Below are positions 25,380-33,953 of a DNA stretch of 58,000 bases, piece after piece. Within the stretch, counting starts at the first letter, position 1. Each line of letters starts with the position of its first letter. The notes below the pieces were generated by a model. It was not told the origin of the DNA. It searched no databases and saw nothing but the letters and a program-made list of their open reading frames with translations. The position numbers and the translations under genes were made by a program. Origin of the DNA: Phocaeicola sp. (GTDB lineage Bacteria; Bacteroidota; Bacteroidia; Bacteroidales; Bacteroidaceae); contig JAHHQV010000010.1 in the NCBI GenBank assembly GCA_020026175.1, positions 1 to 58,000 of the forward strand, read 5' to 3'.

Positions 25380-26372
25380 ATGGCGATATTAGCATTTCAA
25401 AAACCAGATAAAGTATTAATGTTAGAAGCGGATTCTAAATTCGGTAAATTTGAATTCCGTCCGCTTGAACCCGGTTTCGGTATTACCGTTGGTAATGCTT
25501 TACGCCGTATTCTTCTTTCTTCTTTGGAAGGTTATGCAATTAATACAATTCGTATTGAAGGAGTTGAACATGAATTTGCTACTGTTCCTGGTGTAAAAGA
25601 AGATGTAACTAACATTATCTTGAATCTCAAGCAGGTTAGATTCAAGCAAATAGTTGACGAATACGAAAATGAAAGTGTCAGCATTACTGTTGAAAATTCT
25701 ACTGAATTTAAGGCAGGTGACATCGGTAAGCATTTGACCGGATTTGAAGTGTTAAATCCTGAATTGGTTATTTGCCATTTAGACTCAAAAGCAACTATGC
25801 AGATAGACATTACAATTAATAAAGGTCGTGGATATGTATCTGCTGATGAAAATCGTGAATACTGTAATGACGTTAATGTAATTCCTATCGATTCTATTTA
25901 TACACCGATACGTAATGTCAAGTATGCTGTAGAAAACTTCCGGGTTGAACAGAAAACTGACTTCGAAAAGTTGGTTCTTGAAATTACTACGGATGGTTCC
26001 ATTCACCCAAAAGATGCACTTAAGGAAGCTGCTAAAATCCTTATTCATCACTTCATGTTGTTCTCGGACGAGAAGATTACTCTTGAAGCTTCTGATGCTG
26101 ATAGCAATGAAGAATTTGATGAAGAAGTTTTGCATATGCGTCAATTGCTAAAGACTAAGTTAGTAGATATGGACTTGTCTGTTCGTGCTCTTAACTGTCT
26201 TAAAGCTGCAGATGTTGAAACTCTTGGAGATTTGGTTCAATTTAATAAAACAGATCTTCTTAAGTTCAGAAATTTTGGTAAGAAATCGCTCACTGAGCTT
26301 GATGATTTGCTCGAGAGTCTGAATCTTACGTTTGGAACAGATATTTCTAAATACAAATTAGATAAAGAATAA
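25380..26372 (+). CDS. rpoA: RNA polymerase alpha subunit
   Basis: The 330-residue protein has the N-terminal dimerisation domain (GFGITVGNALRRILLSSLEG) and the C-terminal domain (VRALNCLKAADVETLGDLVQ, LLKFRNFGKKSLTELDDLLE) that touches promoter DNA and activators. It lies in the alpha operon between rpsD and rplQ. The length is standard. Confidence 0.98.
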   Translation: MAILAFQKPDKVLMLEADSKFGKFEFRPLEPGFGITVGNALRRILLSSLEGYAINTIRIEGVEHEFATVPGVKEDVTNIILNLKQVRFKQIVDEYENESVSITVENSTEFKAGDIGKHLTGFEVLNPELVICHLDSKATMQIDITINKGRGYVSADENREYCNDVNVIPIDSIYTPIRNVKYAVENFRVEQKTDFEKLVLEITTDGSIHPKDALKEAAKILIHHFMLFSDEKITLEASDADSNEEFDEEVLHMRQLLKTKLVDMDLSVRALNCLKAADVETLGDLVQFNKTDLLKFRNFGKKSLTELDDLLESLNLTFGTDISKYKLDKE

Positions 26373-26375
26373 AAA

Positions 26376-26864
26376 ATGAGACATAATAAAAAATTTAACC
26401 ATTTAGGTCGTACTGCTTCTCACAGAAACGCAATGTTGTCAAACATGGCATGTTCTTTGATAAAGCACAAAAGAATCACTACGACTGTTGCTAAGGCTAA
26501 AGCTTTGAAGAAGTTCGTTGAACCTTTGATCACTAAATCAAAGGAAGATACTACTAACTCTCGTCGTGTAGTATTTAGCAACTTGCAGGACAAGTTTGTT
26601 GTAACTGAACTGTTCAAAGAAATCTCTGTAAAGGTTGCTGATCGTCCGGGTGGATATACTCGTATTATCAAAACTGGTAATCGTCTTGGAGATAACGCTG
26701 AAATGTGTTTTATTGAGCTAGTTGATTACAATGAGAACATGGCTAAGACAGCAGCTAAGAAAGCTACTCGTACTCGTCGTTCTAAAAAATCTGCAGCAGC
26801 TACTGAAGCACCTGTTGCTGAAACTGTTGAAGCTACTACAGAGGAAGCCTCTAAAGCTGAATAA
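26376..26864 (+). CDS. rplQ: 50S ribosomal protein bL17
   Basis: The first about 120 residues are ordinary bL17 (MRHNKKFNHLGRTASHRNAM, GGYTRIIKTGNRLGDNAEMC). A C-terminal extension of about 40 residues is low-complexity, first Lys/Arg/Ala-rich and then Glu/Ala/Thr-rich (KKSAAATEAPVAETVEATTE), a feature common in Bacteroidetes bL17. It is the last gene of the superoperon, which ends in a strong terminator 22 bp later. Confidence 0.97.
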   Translation: MRHNKKFNHLGRTASHRNAMLSNMACSLIKHKRITTTVAKAKALKKFVEPLITKSKEDTTNSRRVVFSNLQDKFVVTELFKEISVKVADRPGGYTRIIKTGNRLGDNAEMCFIELVDYNENMAKTAAKKATRTRRSKKSAAATEAPVAETVEATTEEASKAE

Positions 26865-26885
26865 TTCTGTAAATGCTATATATAT

Positions 26886-26920
26886 AAAGAGGATGTGGTT
26901 TTTCACATCCTCTTTTTTTA
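26886..26920 (+). terminator. Terminator of the ribosomal superoperon
   Basis: AAAGAGGATGTG (26886-26897) pairs with CACATCCTCTTT (26904-26915) around a GTTTTT loop and runs into a T tract. It closes the rpsJ-rplQ cluster. Confidence 0.9.
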
Positions 26921-26940
26921 TTTTTGATATAATCTTTGAC

Positions 26941-27717
26941 ATGATTGAAAAATTAAATCTTGTTTATTTCTCTCCTACACGAACGTCTAGTAAAGTTGTA
27001 AAAGCTATAGGAGATATATGGGGAACACAAATAGAGGTTAATGAAGTTAATCTTACGTATACATGTAATACTTTAGAATTTGTAGATTCAGCTTCTTTGA
27101 CAGTTTTTGCGGCTCCTGTATATGGAGGAAGACTACCTCGAATATTTCTCGACAGATTGGGTAATATTAGCGGTAAAGGGGCTTTATGTGTAATTCTCGT
27201 TGTTTATGGCAATCGAGATTACGACGATGCTTTGTTGGAACTAAAAGATGAAGTAGCCAGAAGAGGCTTTATTCCTGTAGCAGCAGCATGTTTTGTAGGT
27301 GAGCATAGTTATAGCACTAAGTTGATGCCAATTGCTTCAGGACGTCCTGATAAAGATGATTTGTGTAAGGCTAGACAGTTTGGAATTAAAATTAGGGATT
27401 TAATTAATTCGGAAACTACTTTTAGTGATTTGTCTGTCCCAGGACATTATCCTTATAAGGAGCTAAAGCCTTTAAGGCAACCCCTTCCTATTTCAACAGA
27501 TGATTGTAATAGTTGTGGTGTATGTATATCTTCTTGTCCTTCTAATGCAATTGAATTTGATTCTAATGTTAAGATTAAAACTATTTCAGATCGTTGTATA
27601 AGATGTTGTGCATGTGTAAGGAATTGTGTCAACGGAGCTCGTTTGTATGAAACTCCTTTTACTAAGAAACTATTTGAAAACTGTACCGATAGAAAAATAC
27701 CTGAGTTTTACTTTTGA
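26941..27717 (+). CDS. EFR1-type flavodoxin-ferredoxin fusion
   Basis: The 258-residue protein joins a flavodoxin-like domain (FMN phosphate loop SPTRTSS near residues 11-17, APVYGGRLPRI at 58-68) to a bacterial two-cluster ferredoxin domain. The cysteines are Cys189, 192, 195, 199 and Cys219, 222, 225, 229, enough for two [4Fe-4S] clusters. EFR1-family proteins are soluble electron carriers of unknown partner, common in anaerobes. The frame is open from 26722 inside rplQ, but the ATG at 26941, after the terminator, gives the proper N-terminus. No clean promoter was found, so some readthrough from the ribosomal operon is possible. Confidence 0.88.
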   Translation: MIEKLNLVYFSPTRTSSKVVKAIGDIWGTQIEVNEVNLTYTCNTLEFVDSASLTVFAAPVYGGRLPRIFLDRLGNISGKGALCVILVVYGNRDYDDALLELKDEVARRGFIPVAAACFVGEHSYSTKLMPIASGRPDKDDLCKARQFGIKIRDLINSETTFSDLSVPGHYPYKELKPLRQPLPISTDDCNSCGVCISSCPSNAIEFDSNVKIKTISDRCIRCCACVRNCVNGARLYETPFTKKLFENCTDRKIPEFYF

Positions 27718-27814
27718 TTATACTAGTTTGAAAGAATATAATGGCTTGTCATAATTCGTTTTCTTGAAATATGAATTTGTAGTTTAAAATTTTAGTATCA
27801 AGATAGTAAAAACA

Positions 27815-27860
27815 AAGGGTCGTGTCAATGTGGAACTTGATACGACCCTTCTAGTTTTTT
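27815..27860. terminator. Bidirectional terminator between convergent genes
   Basis: AAGGGTCGTGTCA (27815-27827) pairs with TGATACGACCCTT (27838-27850), with one G-U pair and a 10-nt loop. It serves the flavodoxin-ferredoxin gene and the convergent beta-galactosidase gene. Confidence 0.85.
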
Positions 27861-27918
27861 AGTTACATTTTGTTTCTTTTAGTGTCTTCTTTTGGGATTG
27901 ACACACTCATATTAAGCA

Positions 27919-30900
27919 TTATTCGATTGTGACATTCCCGCTAACAGGCAACATTATGAAAGTGAATTCGTAGTTTTTGTATGGAACTCTATATTCCTTG
28001 CGTGGAATGGCTCCCCAACTGTTTTCACAAGCAAGTCCTTGCTGAATTTTGTCAATCAATAGATTTGTCAAGTTAGCTTCTTCTACTTCTTGTGAATGGC
28101 TCTGCCTTTTTCTTATACCGTCATCCAATGATTCAATAGTATAATGCAATGCAGAAGCGGAGAATGGAGATTCTGCTACAAATTTCAGTCCTTTTCCTTC
28201 TTCATTTAACACCTTCCACCATCTTAAGTCTGTCTTATTTCCATTTTCCTGTGGACGAATGTACGAATAGAATTGTTCAGTTACAGTTTGGTTATAAATC
28301 CCCAAATCAGCATTGCATTTTCTGTCTATATAGTTCTCTACCGGACCTCTGCCATAGTACGATATTTTTTCGAATGATTTAGGCATTACCATTTGCATAC
28401 CGAATCGGAACATATCAGAAACTTTAGTGTTTTGAGCTGTTTCCATTTTTTGAGTAACTTTTACAGCCCCTCTATTATTTATAGTATATGTGAGATATAA
28501 TTTTGCATATACTTTTTTCATTTCGTATTCGGCAAAAACAATAATCTGTTCATTCTTTATTTCATGTTTCAGAGATGTAAGTTTAATTTCAGGATCTTTC
28601 CAAACACCATATCTTTTTTGAAGTCCTGCTCCGAAGTCATTGTCTGTAGGAGCTCGCCAGAAATTAGGACTTAGCTGACCTTCCTCTTCTATCATCTGAG
28701 TTCCATTTACAGTATAGCTATCCATATAGCCGTTACTTTTATTAAACTGAATATTGAAGTCTTCTCCTGTAATTTCCAGACAATTGTAATTCTCATCATT
28801 TACAATAGGAACAACAATCTGTTCATTTGCAGAAGTTTCATTCTTCAGCTCCATAGAGGGTGCCTTATATTCATTAAGGGCTATTTGCGATTTAGCTACT
28901 ACATGTTCAGCAGGAATAAGGTCCTCCCTGTCTTTCTGTATGTATTTCACATTCAGGAGCCATTCACCGCAGTCGCATATCTTGCCGTAGTCAAGTTTTA
29001 TTGTAGAAGTTTGTTGTGGTTCTACATTTAGTTTTTCCAATATGCCTGAACGCACAATTTCCCCGTCTTTTACAAGTTCCCATTGTAGGTAATATGCAGA
29101 AAGATTACGGAAGAAGTTTTCGTTATGTACTTTGATTTCCCCATTCTTTAGGTCTCCAGCCGTTGTCCATATATTTTGATAATAATATCCAACTTCATAC
29201 ATATGTGGGTTCGGGATACGATCAGGGTTAATAAGTCCATTGTTACAGAAGTTATTGTCACTGGCATCAAAGCGGTTAAAGTCTCCACCATATCCATAAA
29301 TCATCTTTCCGTTCTTTCCTGTCCATCGGCAAGATTGGTCTACGAAATCCCAAATAAATCCACCTTGAAATTTAGGATATTTACGAATAATCTCCCAATA
29401 TTCCTTGAATCCACCCAGTGAGTTACCCATTGCATGAGCATATTCACATTGAATAAGAGGTTTCTTGTAGTTGTCATCTTTTGAATATTTTTCACATGAT
29501 TGATATGAAAAGTACATAGGACAGAAAATATCTGTTTTACCCTTTCTTCCAGCCTGCTCATATTGTACGGCACGACTATTGTCCTGCGACTTTATCCAGT
29601 CGTATGCAGCTTCAAAATTTGGACCGTATCCAGCTTCGTTACCGAGCGACCAGAAAATGATACTAGGATGGTTGAAGTTTCGCTGTACGTTACGTTTATT
29701 TCTTTCCATGTGAGCTTTGGCAAATTCTTTGTTTTTTGCCAAAGTATTTTCTCCGTATCCCATTCCGTGAGACTCAATATTGGCCTCTGCCACCATGTAT
29801 ATACCATATTTGTCGCAAAGTTCATACCAAAAAGCATCATCCGGATAGTGACAAGTACGTACAGCGTTGATATTGAATTTCTTCATAATCTGTATGTCTT
29901 GAATCATACGTTCACGTGACATCACATATCCTCCATCAGGGTCAAGTTCATGTCTGTTGACTCCTTTAAATAATACAGGCTGTCCGTTTACCTTGATTTG
30001 TGAATCCCCGAGTTCAATTTTTCTGAAACCTACTTTTATAGGAATAACTTCAGATACCTTGCCACTATTATTTACTGAAGCCCTAAGTGTATATAGATAT
30101 GGAGTTTCGGCGGTCCATTTGTTAGGTCCTTCCACTGAAATAGTTGTATTGATGTTTCCCGATCCTTTAATATCCTTTGTTGCTACGATATTGTTGTTTT
30201 TATCAAGTAGCTCAAGCTTTACAGCATTGTTTCCTTTTAGGCTAAGTTCTACCGACAAAGAACCATTTTTATATTGTTTGTCAAGGTCTGGAGTGATACG
30301 AATGTCGTCAATACGTTTCTTGTTTCTTGTATATAGATAGCAGTCACGTCCTACGCCGCTATGTCTGAAGAAATCCTGGTCCTCAAGATAACTTCCGTCG
30401 CACCAGCGGAATACTTGGAAAGCTATAAGGTTTTTTTGTCCAGGTCTCAGATATTTTGTTATGTCAAATTCAGCTTCCAGTTTGCTGTCTTCACTATAAC
30501 CTACAAATTTTCCGTTTACCCACAGATACATGTTTGATGTAACAGAACCGAAGTGAGCTATTATATCTTTTCCTTTCCAGTCTGCCGGAATTACGAATTC
30601 ACGCCTATATGAACCTACATGGTTTTTTTCTACAGGAACAATTGGAGGGTTGTTCTTATATTGGTTCCTCCAGGCATATCCTACATTTACGTATATAGGG
30701 TCTCCATATCCATTCAGTTCCCACACTGCTGGAACTTTTATATCATCCCATCCCTTGTCGTTGTAGCCAATGCGGAAAAAATCGGTAGGTCTTTGGTCAG
30801 CATTTTCTACCCAGAAAAATTTCCAGTTTCCATTCATTGACATAAAATTATCAGACTTTTCCTTTACTGCTTTAGATGCAGCATCAATACTTTCGTATGC

Positions 30901-31029
30901 AAAGAAACTTGCATGCATAGGTGCGCGGTTAATTTCATTAACTCCAGCATCCTGCCATTCTGTAAAGTTTTGGGCAACACCTGTAGCTGTACCAGCAAAA
31001 ATGCTGCTTAATAACAATAGATTTTTCAT
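27919..31029 (-). CDS. Secreted GH2 beta-galactosidase
   Basis: The 1036-residue enzyme starts with a signal peptide (MKNLLLLSSIFAGTATGVAQ) and is predicted to work in the periplasm. GH2 domains follow in order: sugar-binding jelly roll (about 60-235), Ig-like domain (about 240-335), catalytic TIM barrel (about 340-620), then a domain 4 and a C-terminal beta-galactosidase small-chain domain. The acid/base is Glu465 in FWSLGNEAG, and the nucleophile is Glu529 in IQCEYAHAMGNS. The LacZ-like length and small-chain domain favour beta-galactosidase over beta-mannosidase or glucuronidase. It likely trims galactose from host or dietary glycans. It is transcribed leftward and ends before the bidirectional terminator. 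Confidence 0.93.
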   Translation of the reverse strand: MKNLLLLSSIFAGTATGVAQNFTEWQDAGVNEINRAPMHASFFAYESIDAASKAVKEKSDNFMSMNGNWKFFWVENADQRPTDFFRIGYNDKGWDDIKVPAVWELNGYGDPIYVNVGYAWRNQYKNNPPIVPVEKNHVGSYRREFVIPADWKGKDIIAHFGSVTSNMYLWVNGKFVGYSEDSKLEAEFDITKYLRPGQKNLIAFQVFRWCDGSYLEDQDFFRHSGVGRDCYLYTRNKKRIDDIRITPDLDKQYKNGSLSVELSLKGNNAVKLELLDKNNNIVATKDIKGSGNINTTISVEGPNKWTAETPYLYTLRASVNNSGKVSEVIPIKVGFRKIELGDSQIKVNGQPVLFKGVNRHELDPDGGYVMSRERMIQDIQIMKKFNINAVRTCHYPDDAFWYELCDKYGIYMVAEANIESHGMGYGENTLAKNKEFAKAHMERNKRNVQRNFNHPSIIFWSLGNEAGYGPNFEAAYDWIKSQDNSRAVQYEQAGRKGKTDIFCPMYFSYQSCEKYSKDDNYKKPLIQCEYAHAMGNSLGGFKEYWEIIRKYPKFQGGFIWDFVDQSCRWTGKNGKMIYGYGGDFNRFDASDNNFCNNGLINPDRIPNPHMYEVGYYYQNIWTTAGDLKNGEIKVHNENFFRNLSAYYLQWELVKDGEIVRSGILEKLNVEPQQTSTIKLDYGKICDCGEWLLNVKYIQKDREDLIPAEHVVAKSQIALNEYKAPSMELKNETSANEQIVVPIVNDENYNCLEITGEDFNIQFNKSNGYMDSYTVNGTQMIEEEGQLSPNFWRAPTDNDFGAGLQKRYGVWKDPEIKLTSLKHEIKNEQIIVFAEYEMKKVYAKLYLTYTINNRGAVKVTQKMETAQNTKVSDMFRFGMQMVMPKSFEKISYYGRGPVENYIDRKCNADLGIYNQTVTEQFYSYIRPQENGNKTDLRWWKVLNEEGKGLKFVAESPFSASALHYTIESLDDGIRKRQSHSQEVEEANLTNLLIDKIQQGLACENSWGAIPRKEYRVPYKNYEFTFIMLPVSGNVTIE

Positions 31030-31084
31030 GATTAATAATTAGGTCTTTATTTATTTAACAATTAGATTTTATGGTAAAATAGAG

Positions 31085-32053
31085 TCAGTCAATTACCCAT
31101 TTTTTATCATATGGTATTGTAAAGTCTGGATTGTAGTCCATTTCGTCTTTATCAGGAATCATAATAATATATTTTCTACCGTTTTTGCAATGAAGAGAGT
31201 TTCTTCTAATCCAAGGGTTTAGATTCCTTATCAGTGCATACGTAGTACCCTGGCTTTTTGCAAATCTGGCAATATCTGTAATGTCTTCTCTGACTTCCAC
31301 GGTTCTGTATTTAACTTGCGGGTAAAGATCTGAAGACTTTAGGTTGAAACCAAATTTAGAAGGATTCTCAAACAGCATTTTTACAGCAAGTATTCTGTAG
31401 ACATATCGTGCAGTTTCTTCTACAAGAAACAAGTCCAAAGTTTCATTGGTATACTGTTCGTCTTGCTGTTGTGATATTCTACCTTGTCCTGCGTTGTAGG
31501 ACGCTGCAACGCTTGTCCAGTCTCCAAATTTATAATAAGCCTGTTTCAGATATTTACATGCAGCATGTGTAGATTTTATTACATGGTATCTTTCATCAAT
31601 GTTGGAATTTACTTCCAGACCAAATTCTTTTCCTGTAGTAGGCATAAATTGCCACAATCCGGCAGCACCGGCGCCAGAACGTGCTAATGGGTTACATGCA
31701 CTTTCTATCGCCATTAGATATTTAAAGTCTTCAGGTACGCCATATTCTTTCAGTATAGGAATTATTACAGGGAAATATCTATTGGCTCTTTTTATTGTCT
31801 GAATGGATGTGCTATGCATAAAAGAGAAAGCCATAAGTTCTCTGTCCATTCTTTCATGACGGTCATATCGTCTTATATCTATTGTGTCATTGCAGAATAT
31901 CATATATCTTGGAACTTCTACACAAGATAGTTTCAATGTACCGGTTTCATTTTCATTCTTCGGTAGTATACAGTTGGCACTAATGAAAAGAAGTGCAAAA
32001 CATAGCATTATGATTCTTGCAGATGGTAAAAAAAAACGTAACTTCAGGTTCAT
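31085..32053 (-). CDS. Lytic transglycosylase, SLT domain, MltD-like
   Basis: The 322-residue protein has an N-terminal hydrophobic segment (residues about 13-28, signal or anchor; a Cys at 28 could be lipidated). It then carries a family 1 lytic transglycosylase domain with catalytic Glu117 in YLMAIESACNPLARSGAGAA and the motif GLWQFMPTTGKEFGLE, followed by AASYNAGQGRI. A C-terminal segment (about 250-300) looks like a single degenerate LysM repeat. The enzyme cleaves peptidoglycan to anhydro-muropeptides in the periplasm. It is 55 bp downstream of no other cell-wall gene: its neighbours are the beta-galactosidase and a DUF2007 gene, so its role is housekeeping remodelling. Confidence 0.9.
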   Translation of the reverse strand: MNLKLRFFLPSARIIMLCFALLFISANCILPKNENETGTLKLSCVEVPRYMIFCNDTIDIRRYDRHERMDRELMAFSFMHSTSIQTIKRANRYFPVIIPILKEYGVPEDFKYLMAIESACNPLARSGAGAAGLWQFMPTTGKEFGLEVNSNIDERYHVIKSTHAACKYLKQAYYKFGDWTSVAASYNAGQGRISQQQDEQYTNETLDLFLVEETARYVYRILAVKMLFENPSKFGFNLKSSDLYPQVKYRTVEVREDITDIARFAKSQGTTYALIRNLNPWIRRNSLHCKNGRKYIIMIPDKDEMDYNPDFTIPYDKKWVID

Positions 32054-32181
32054 TTTCTATAATTATTTTATAAAATTGTCCGAAGTTACGAAAAATATCC
32101 TTATAAAGAAGCTTTTTAGTATCAAATTATAATTTTATTGCCATTATAAAGAAATAGTATTTATTAATATTGATTTTATAA

Positions 32182-32409
32182 TTATTTCTTTCTTTTTGCT
32201 ATTACTTCTTTGGCATATACTTCCTCTTCTCTATTAACAAGAACTTTTACTTCATTTCCTACAGAATAAGGTGAAGTCCAGCAAATAGAAGTGCCTTCAT
32301 TTTTAATCATAGATTGGACTCCTTCAGACTCCAATAATCCCTTAATAAGCTCTGCTTCCCAAAGATTGCCTGTAAATACATCAACTAATGCTTCATAAAT
32401 AATATCCAT
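32182..32409 (-). CDS. DUF2007 family small protein
   Basis: The 75-residue protein matches the DUF2007 'putative signal transducing protein' family: VFTGNLWEAELIKGLLESEG at the N-terminus, then an NEGTS and VLVNREEEVYAKEVIAKRKK tail. The fold resembles PII-like small domains. Function is unknown. A consensus promoter lies just upstream at 32460-32490. The start at 32409 fits the family length. Confidence 0.8.
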   Translation of the reverse strand: MDIIYEALVDVFTGNLWEAELIKGLLESEGVQSMIKNEGTSICWTSPYSVGNEVKVLVNREEEVYAKEVIAKRKK

Positions 32410-32459
32410 AGTTAAAATTTTTAAGGGTTAATACTATTATTATCTGTTTCTCTTATTCT

Positions 32460-32490
32460 CAAAGTTAGTTTTTTTTGTTCATAAAAGCAA
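32460..32490 (-). promoter_or_regulatory. Promoter for the DUF2007 gene
   Basis: On the minus strand TTG (32490-32488), a 20-nt spacer and TAACTTTG (32467-32460) fit the Bacteroides consensus, with a leader of about 45 nt. Confidence 0.55.
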
Positions 32491-32540
32491 GTATTTGTCT
32501 TTTTTTATCACGAAAAATACAAATAATCAAATAATAATGA

Positions 32541-32548
32541 TACTTTTG
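32541..32548 (+). promoter_or_regulatory. Possible -7 element for argF'
   Basis: TACTTTTG matches TAnnTTTG, but no -33 TTTG stands at 19-21 nt. If used, the argF' leader would be about 170 nt, long enough to carry regulation. I see no ORF in the 32410-32725 gap. Confidence 0.35.
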
Positions 32549-32725
32549 TGTATAAAGTTCTTATATGTAACTTTATAAGTCAAATTGTATGAAACTTTTA
32601 GAAAGCAAAGCTTGCCTTTTGTTGTTTCTATGATGAAATCAATGAGTAGAGTATTGCATATATTTTTTTAAGCATAGACTTTAACCTTGATTATAAATGA
32701 AATAGATAATATTAATATATATAAT

Positions 32726-33688
32726 ATGAGAACATACACAAATGTATTTGACCTTGGTGATTTGAATACCGCTTTGGCTGAAGCTTTCGAAATAAAGAAA
32801 GACCGTTATAAATACGAAGCTCTTGGTAAACATAAAACATGTCTTCTGATATTCTTTAATAACAGTCTTCGCACCCGACTTAGTACACAGAAGGCTGCAC
32901 GTAATCTTGGTATGGATGTTATAGTACTTGATGTCAACCAAGGAGCATGGAAACTTGAAACAGAGCGCGGTGTTATAATGGATGGTGATAAGAGTGAACA
33001 TTTACTTGAGGCAATTCCTGTCATGGCTTCGTATTGTGACATTATCGGAGTACGTTCATTTGCCGGATTCGAGAGCCGTGAAGACGACTATACTGAAAAA
33101 ATTCTTACCCAATTCATTCAGTACTCAGGCAAACCGGTATTTTCAATGGAAGCGGCTACAGGGCATCCTCTTCAGGCCTTTGCGGATCTTATCACAATAG
33201 AAGAGTATAAGAAGAAAGAACGTCCTAAAGTAGTATTGACATGGGCTCCACATCCACGAGCTCTTCCTCAGGCCGTCCCTAATTCTTTTGCCGATTTCAT
33301 GAACGAAGCTGATGTGGATTTTGTAATAACTCATCCTGAAGGTTATGAATTAGATCCTAAGTTTGTTCGTGGAGCAAAGGTAGAATATAATCAGATAAAG
33401 GCTTTTGAAGGTGCAGATTTTATATATGCAAAAAACTGGGCATGTCCGGGAGTTACTAATCCGTCTGATTATGGGAAAATATTGTCAAAGGACATGAATT
33501 GGACGGTAGATTCTGCCCATATGGCTGTTACAGATAATGCCTTTTTCATGCATTGTCTTCCTGTACGTAGAAATATGATTGTTACAGATAACGTAATTGA
33601 AGCTCCTACATCATTGGTTATACCTGAAGCTGCTAACCGGGAAATTTCTGCAACTGTAGTCCTGAAGAGAATGATTGAAAGCTTATAA
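32726..33688 (+). CDS. argF': N-succinylornithine carbamoyltransferase
   Basis: The 320-residue protein belongs to the acetyl/succinyl-ornithine transcarbamylase group, with carbamoyl-phosphate motif FFNNSLRTRLSTQKAA, and closely resembles the Bacteroides fragilis enzyme along its length. Cys in the FMHCLPVRRN motif is conserved. At the residue that separates acetyl- from succinyl-ornithine specificity (Pro90 in B. fragilis, Glu92 in Xanthomonas, as recalled) this protein has Ser90 (MDGDKSEHL). Engineered Glu-to-Ser change there is known to favour succinylornithine. The frame is open from 32687, but the ATG at 32726 gives the family N-terminus. It converges on the arginine cluster. Confidence 0.9.
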   Translation: MRTYTNVFDLGDLNTALAEAFEIKKDRYKYEALGKHKTCLLIFFNNSLRTRLSTQKAARNLGMDVIVLDVNQGAWKLETERGVIMDGDKSEHLLEAIPVMASYCDIIGVRSFAGFESREDDYTEKILTQFIQYSGKPVFSMEAATGHPLQAFADLITIEEYKKKERPKVVLTWAPHPRALPQAVPNSFADFMNEADVDFVITHPEGYELDPKFVRGAKVEYNQIKAFEGADFIYAKNWACPGVTNPSDYGKILSKDMNWTVDSAHMAVTDNAFFMHCLPVRRNMIVTDNVIEAPTSLVIPEAANREISATVVLKRMIESL

Positions 33689-33752
33689 TAATTCATTCTG
33701 TAAATCAGGAATCAAAGAAAAAATTTAAGTCTACAGAGGACTTATTGCAAAT

Positions 33753-33812
33753 AAAAAACATCACAGAATTCAAAGAGCCTTATTCAAAGACCTGTTTCCT
33801 GTGATGTTTTTT
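33753..33812. terminator. Terminator after argF'
   Basis: AAAAAACATCACAG (33753-33766) pairs with CTGTGATGTTTTTT (33799-33812) across a 32-nt loop, ending in six T. Confidence 0.65.
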
Positions 33813-33827
33813 ATATAAGTACATGAT

Positions 33828-33878
33828 AAGAAATGGTCGTATCATTACTCAATACATAGTTTGATACGACCATTTCTT
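33828..33878. terminator. Second bidirectional terminator between argF' and proC
   Basis: AAGAAATGGTCGTATCA (33828-33844) pairs perfectly with TGATACGACCATTTCTT (33862-33878), 17 bp with a 17-nt loop. It probably serves mainly the leftward arginine operon ending at proC. The core GGTCGTATCA recalls the hairpin at 27815. Confidence 0.8.
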
Positions 33879-33953
33879 TAAATATTATACCTATAATCTG
33901 TAATATTGAGGAGTCTTCATTTTAGCTTTGACACCCTCTTTTAGTTTTCCTGA

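Noticed and set aside
26722..26940. N-terminal extension of the flavodoxin-ferredoxin protein into rplQ
   Set aside because: The added residues are a Leu/Gln/Lys-rich shadow of the rplQ tail in another frame and cross a strong terminator.
28149..30840. Several plus-strand ORFs opposite the beta-galactosidase gene
   Set aside because: All are short shadow frames of a confident GH2 gene with no recognisable motif.
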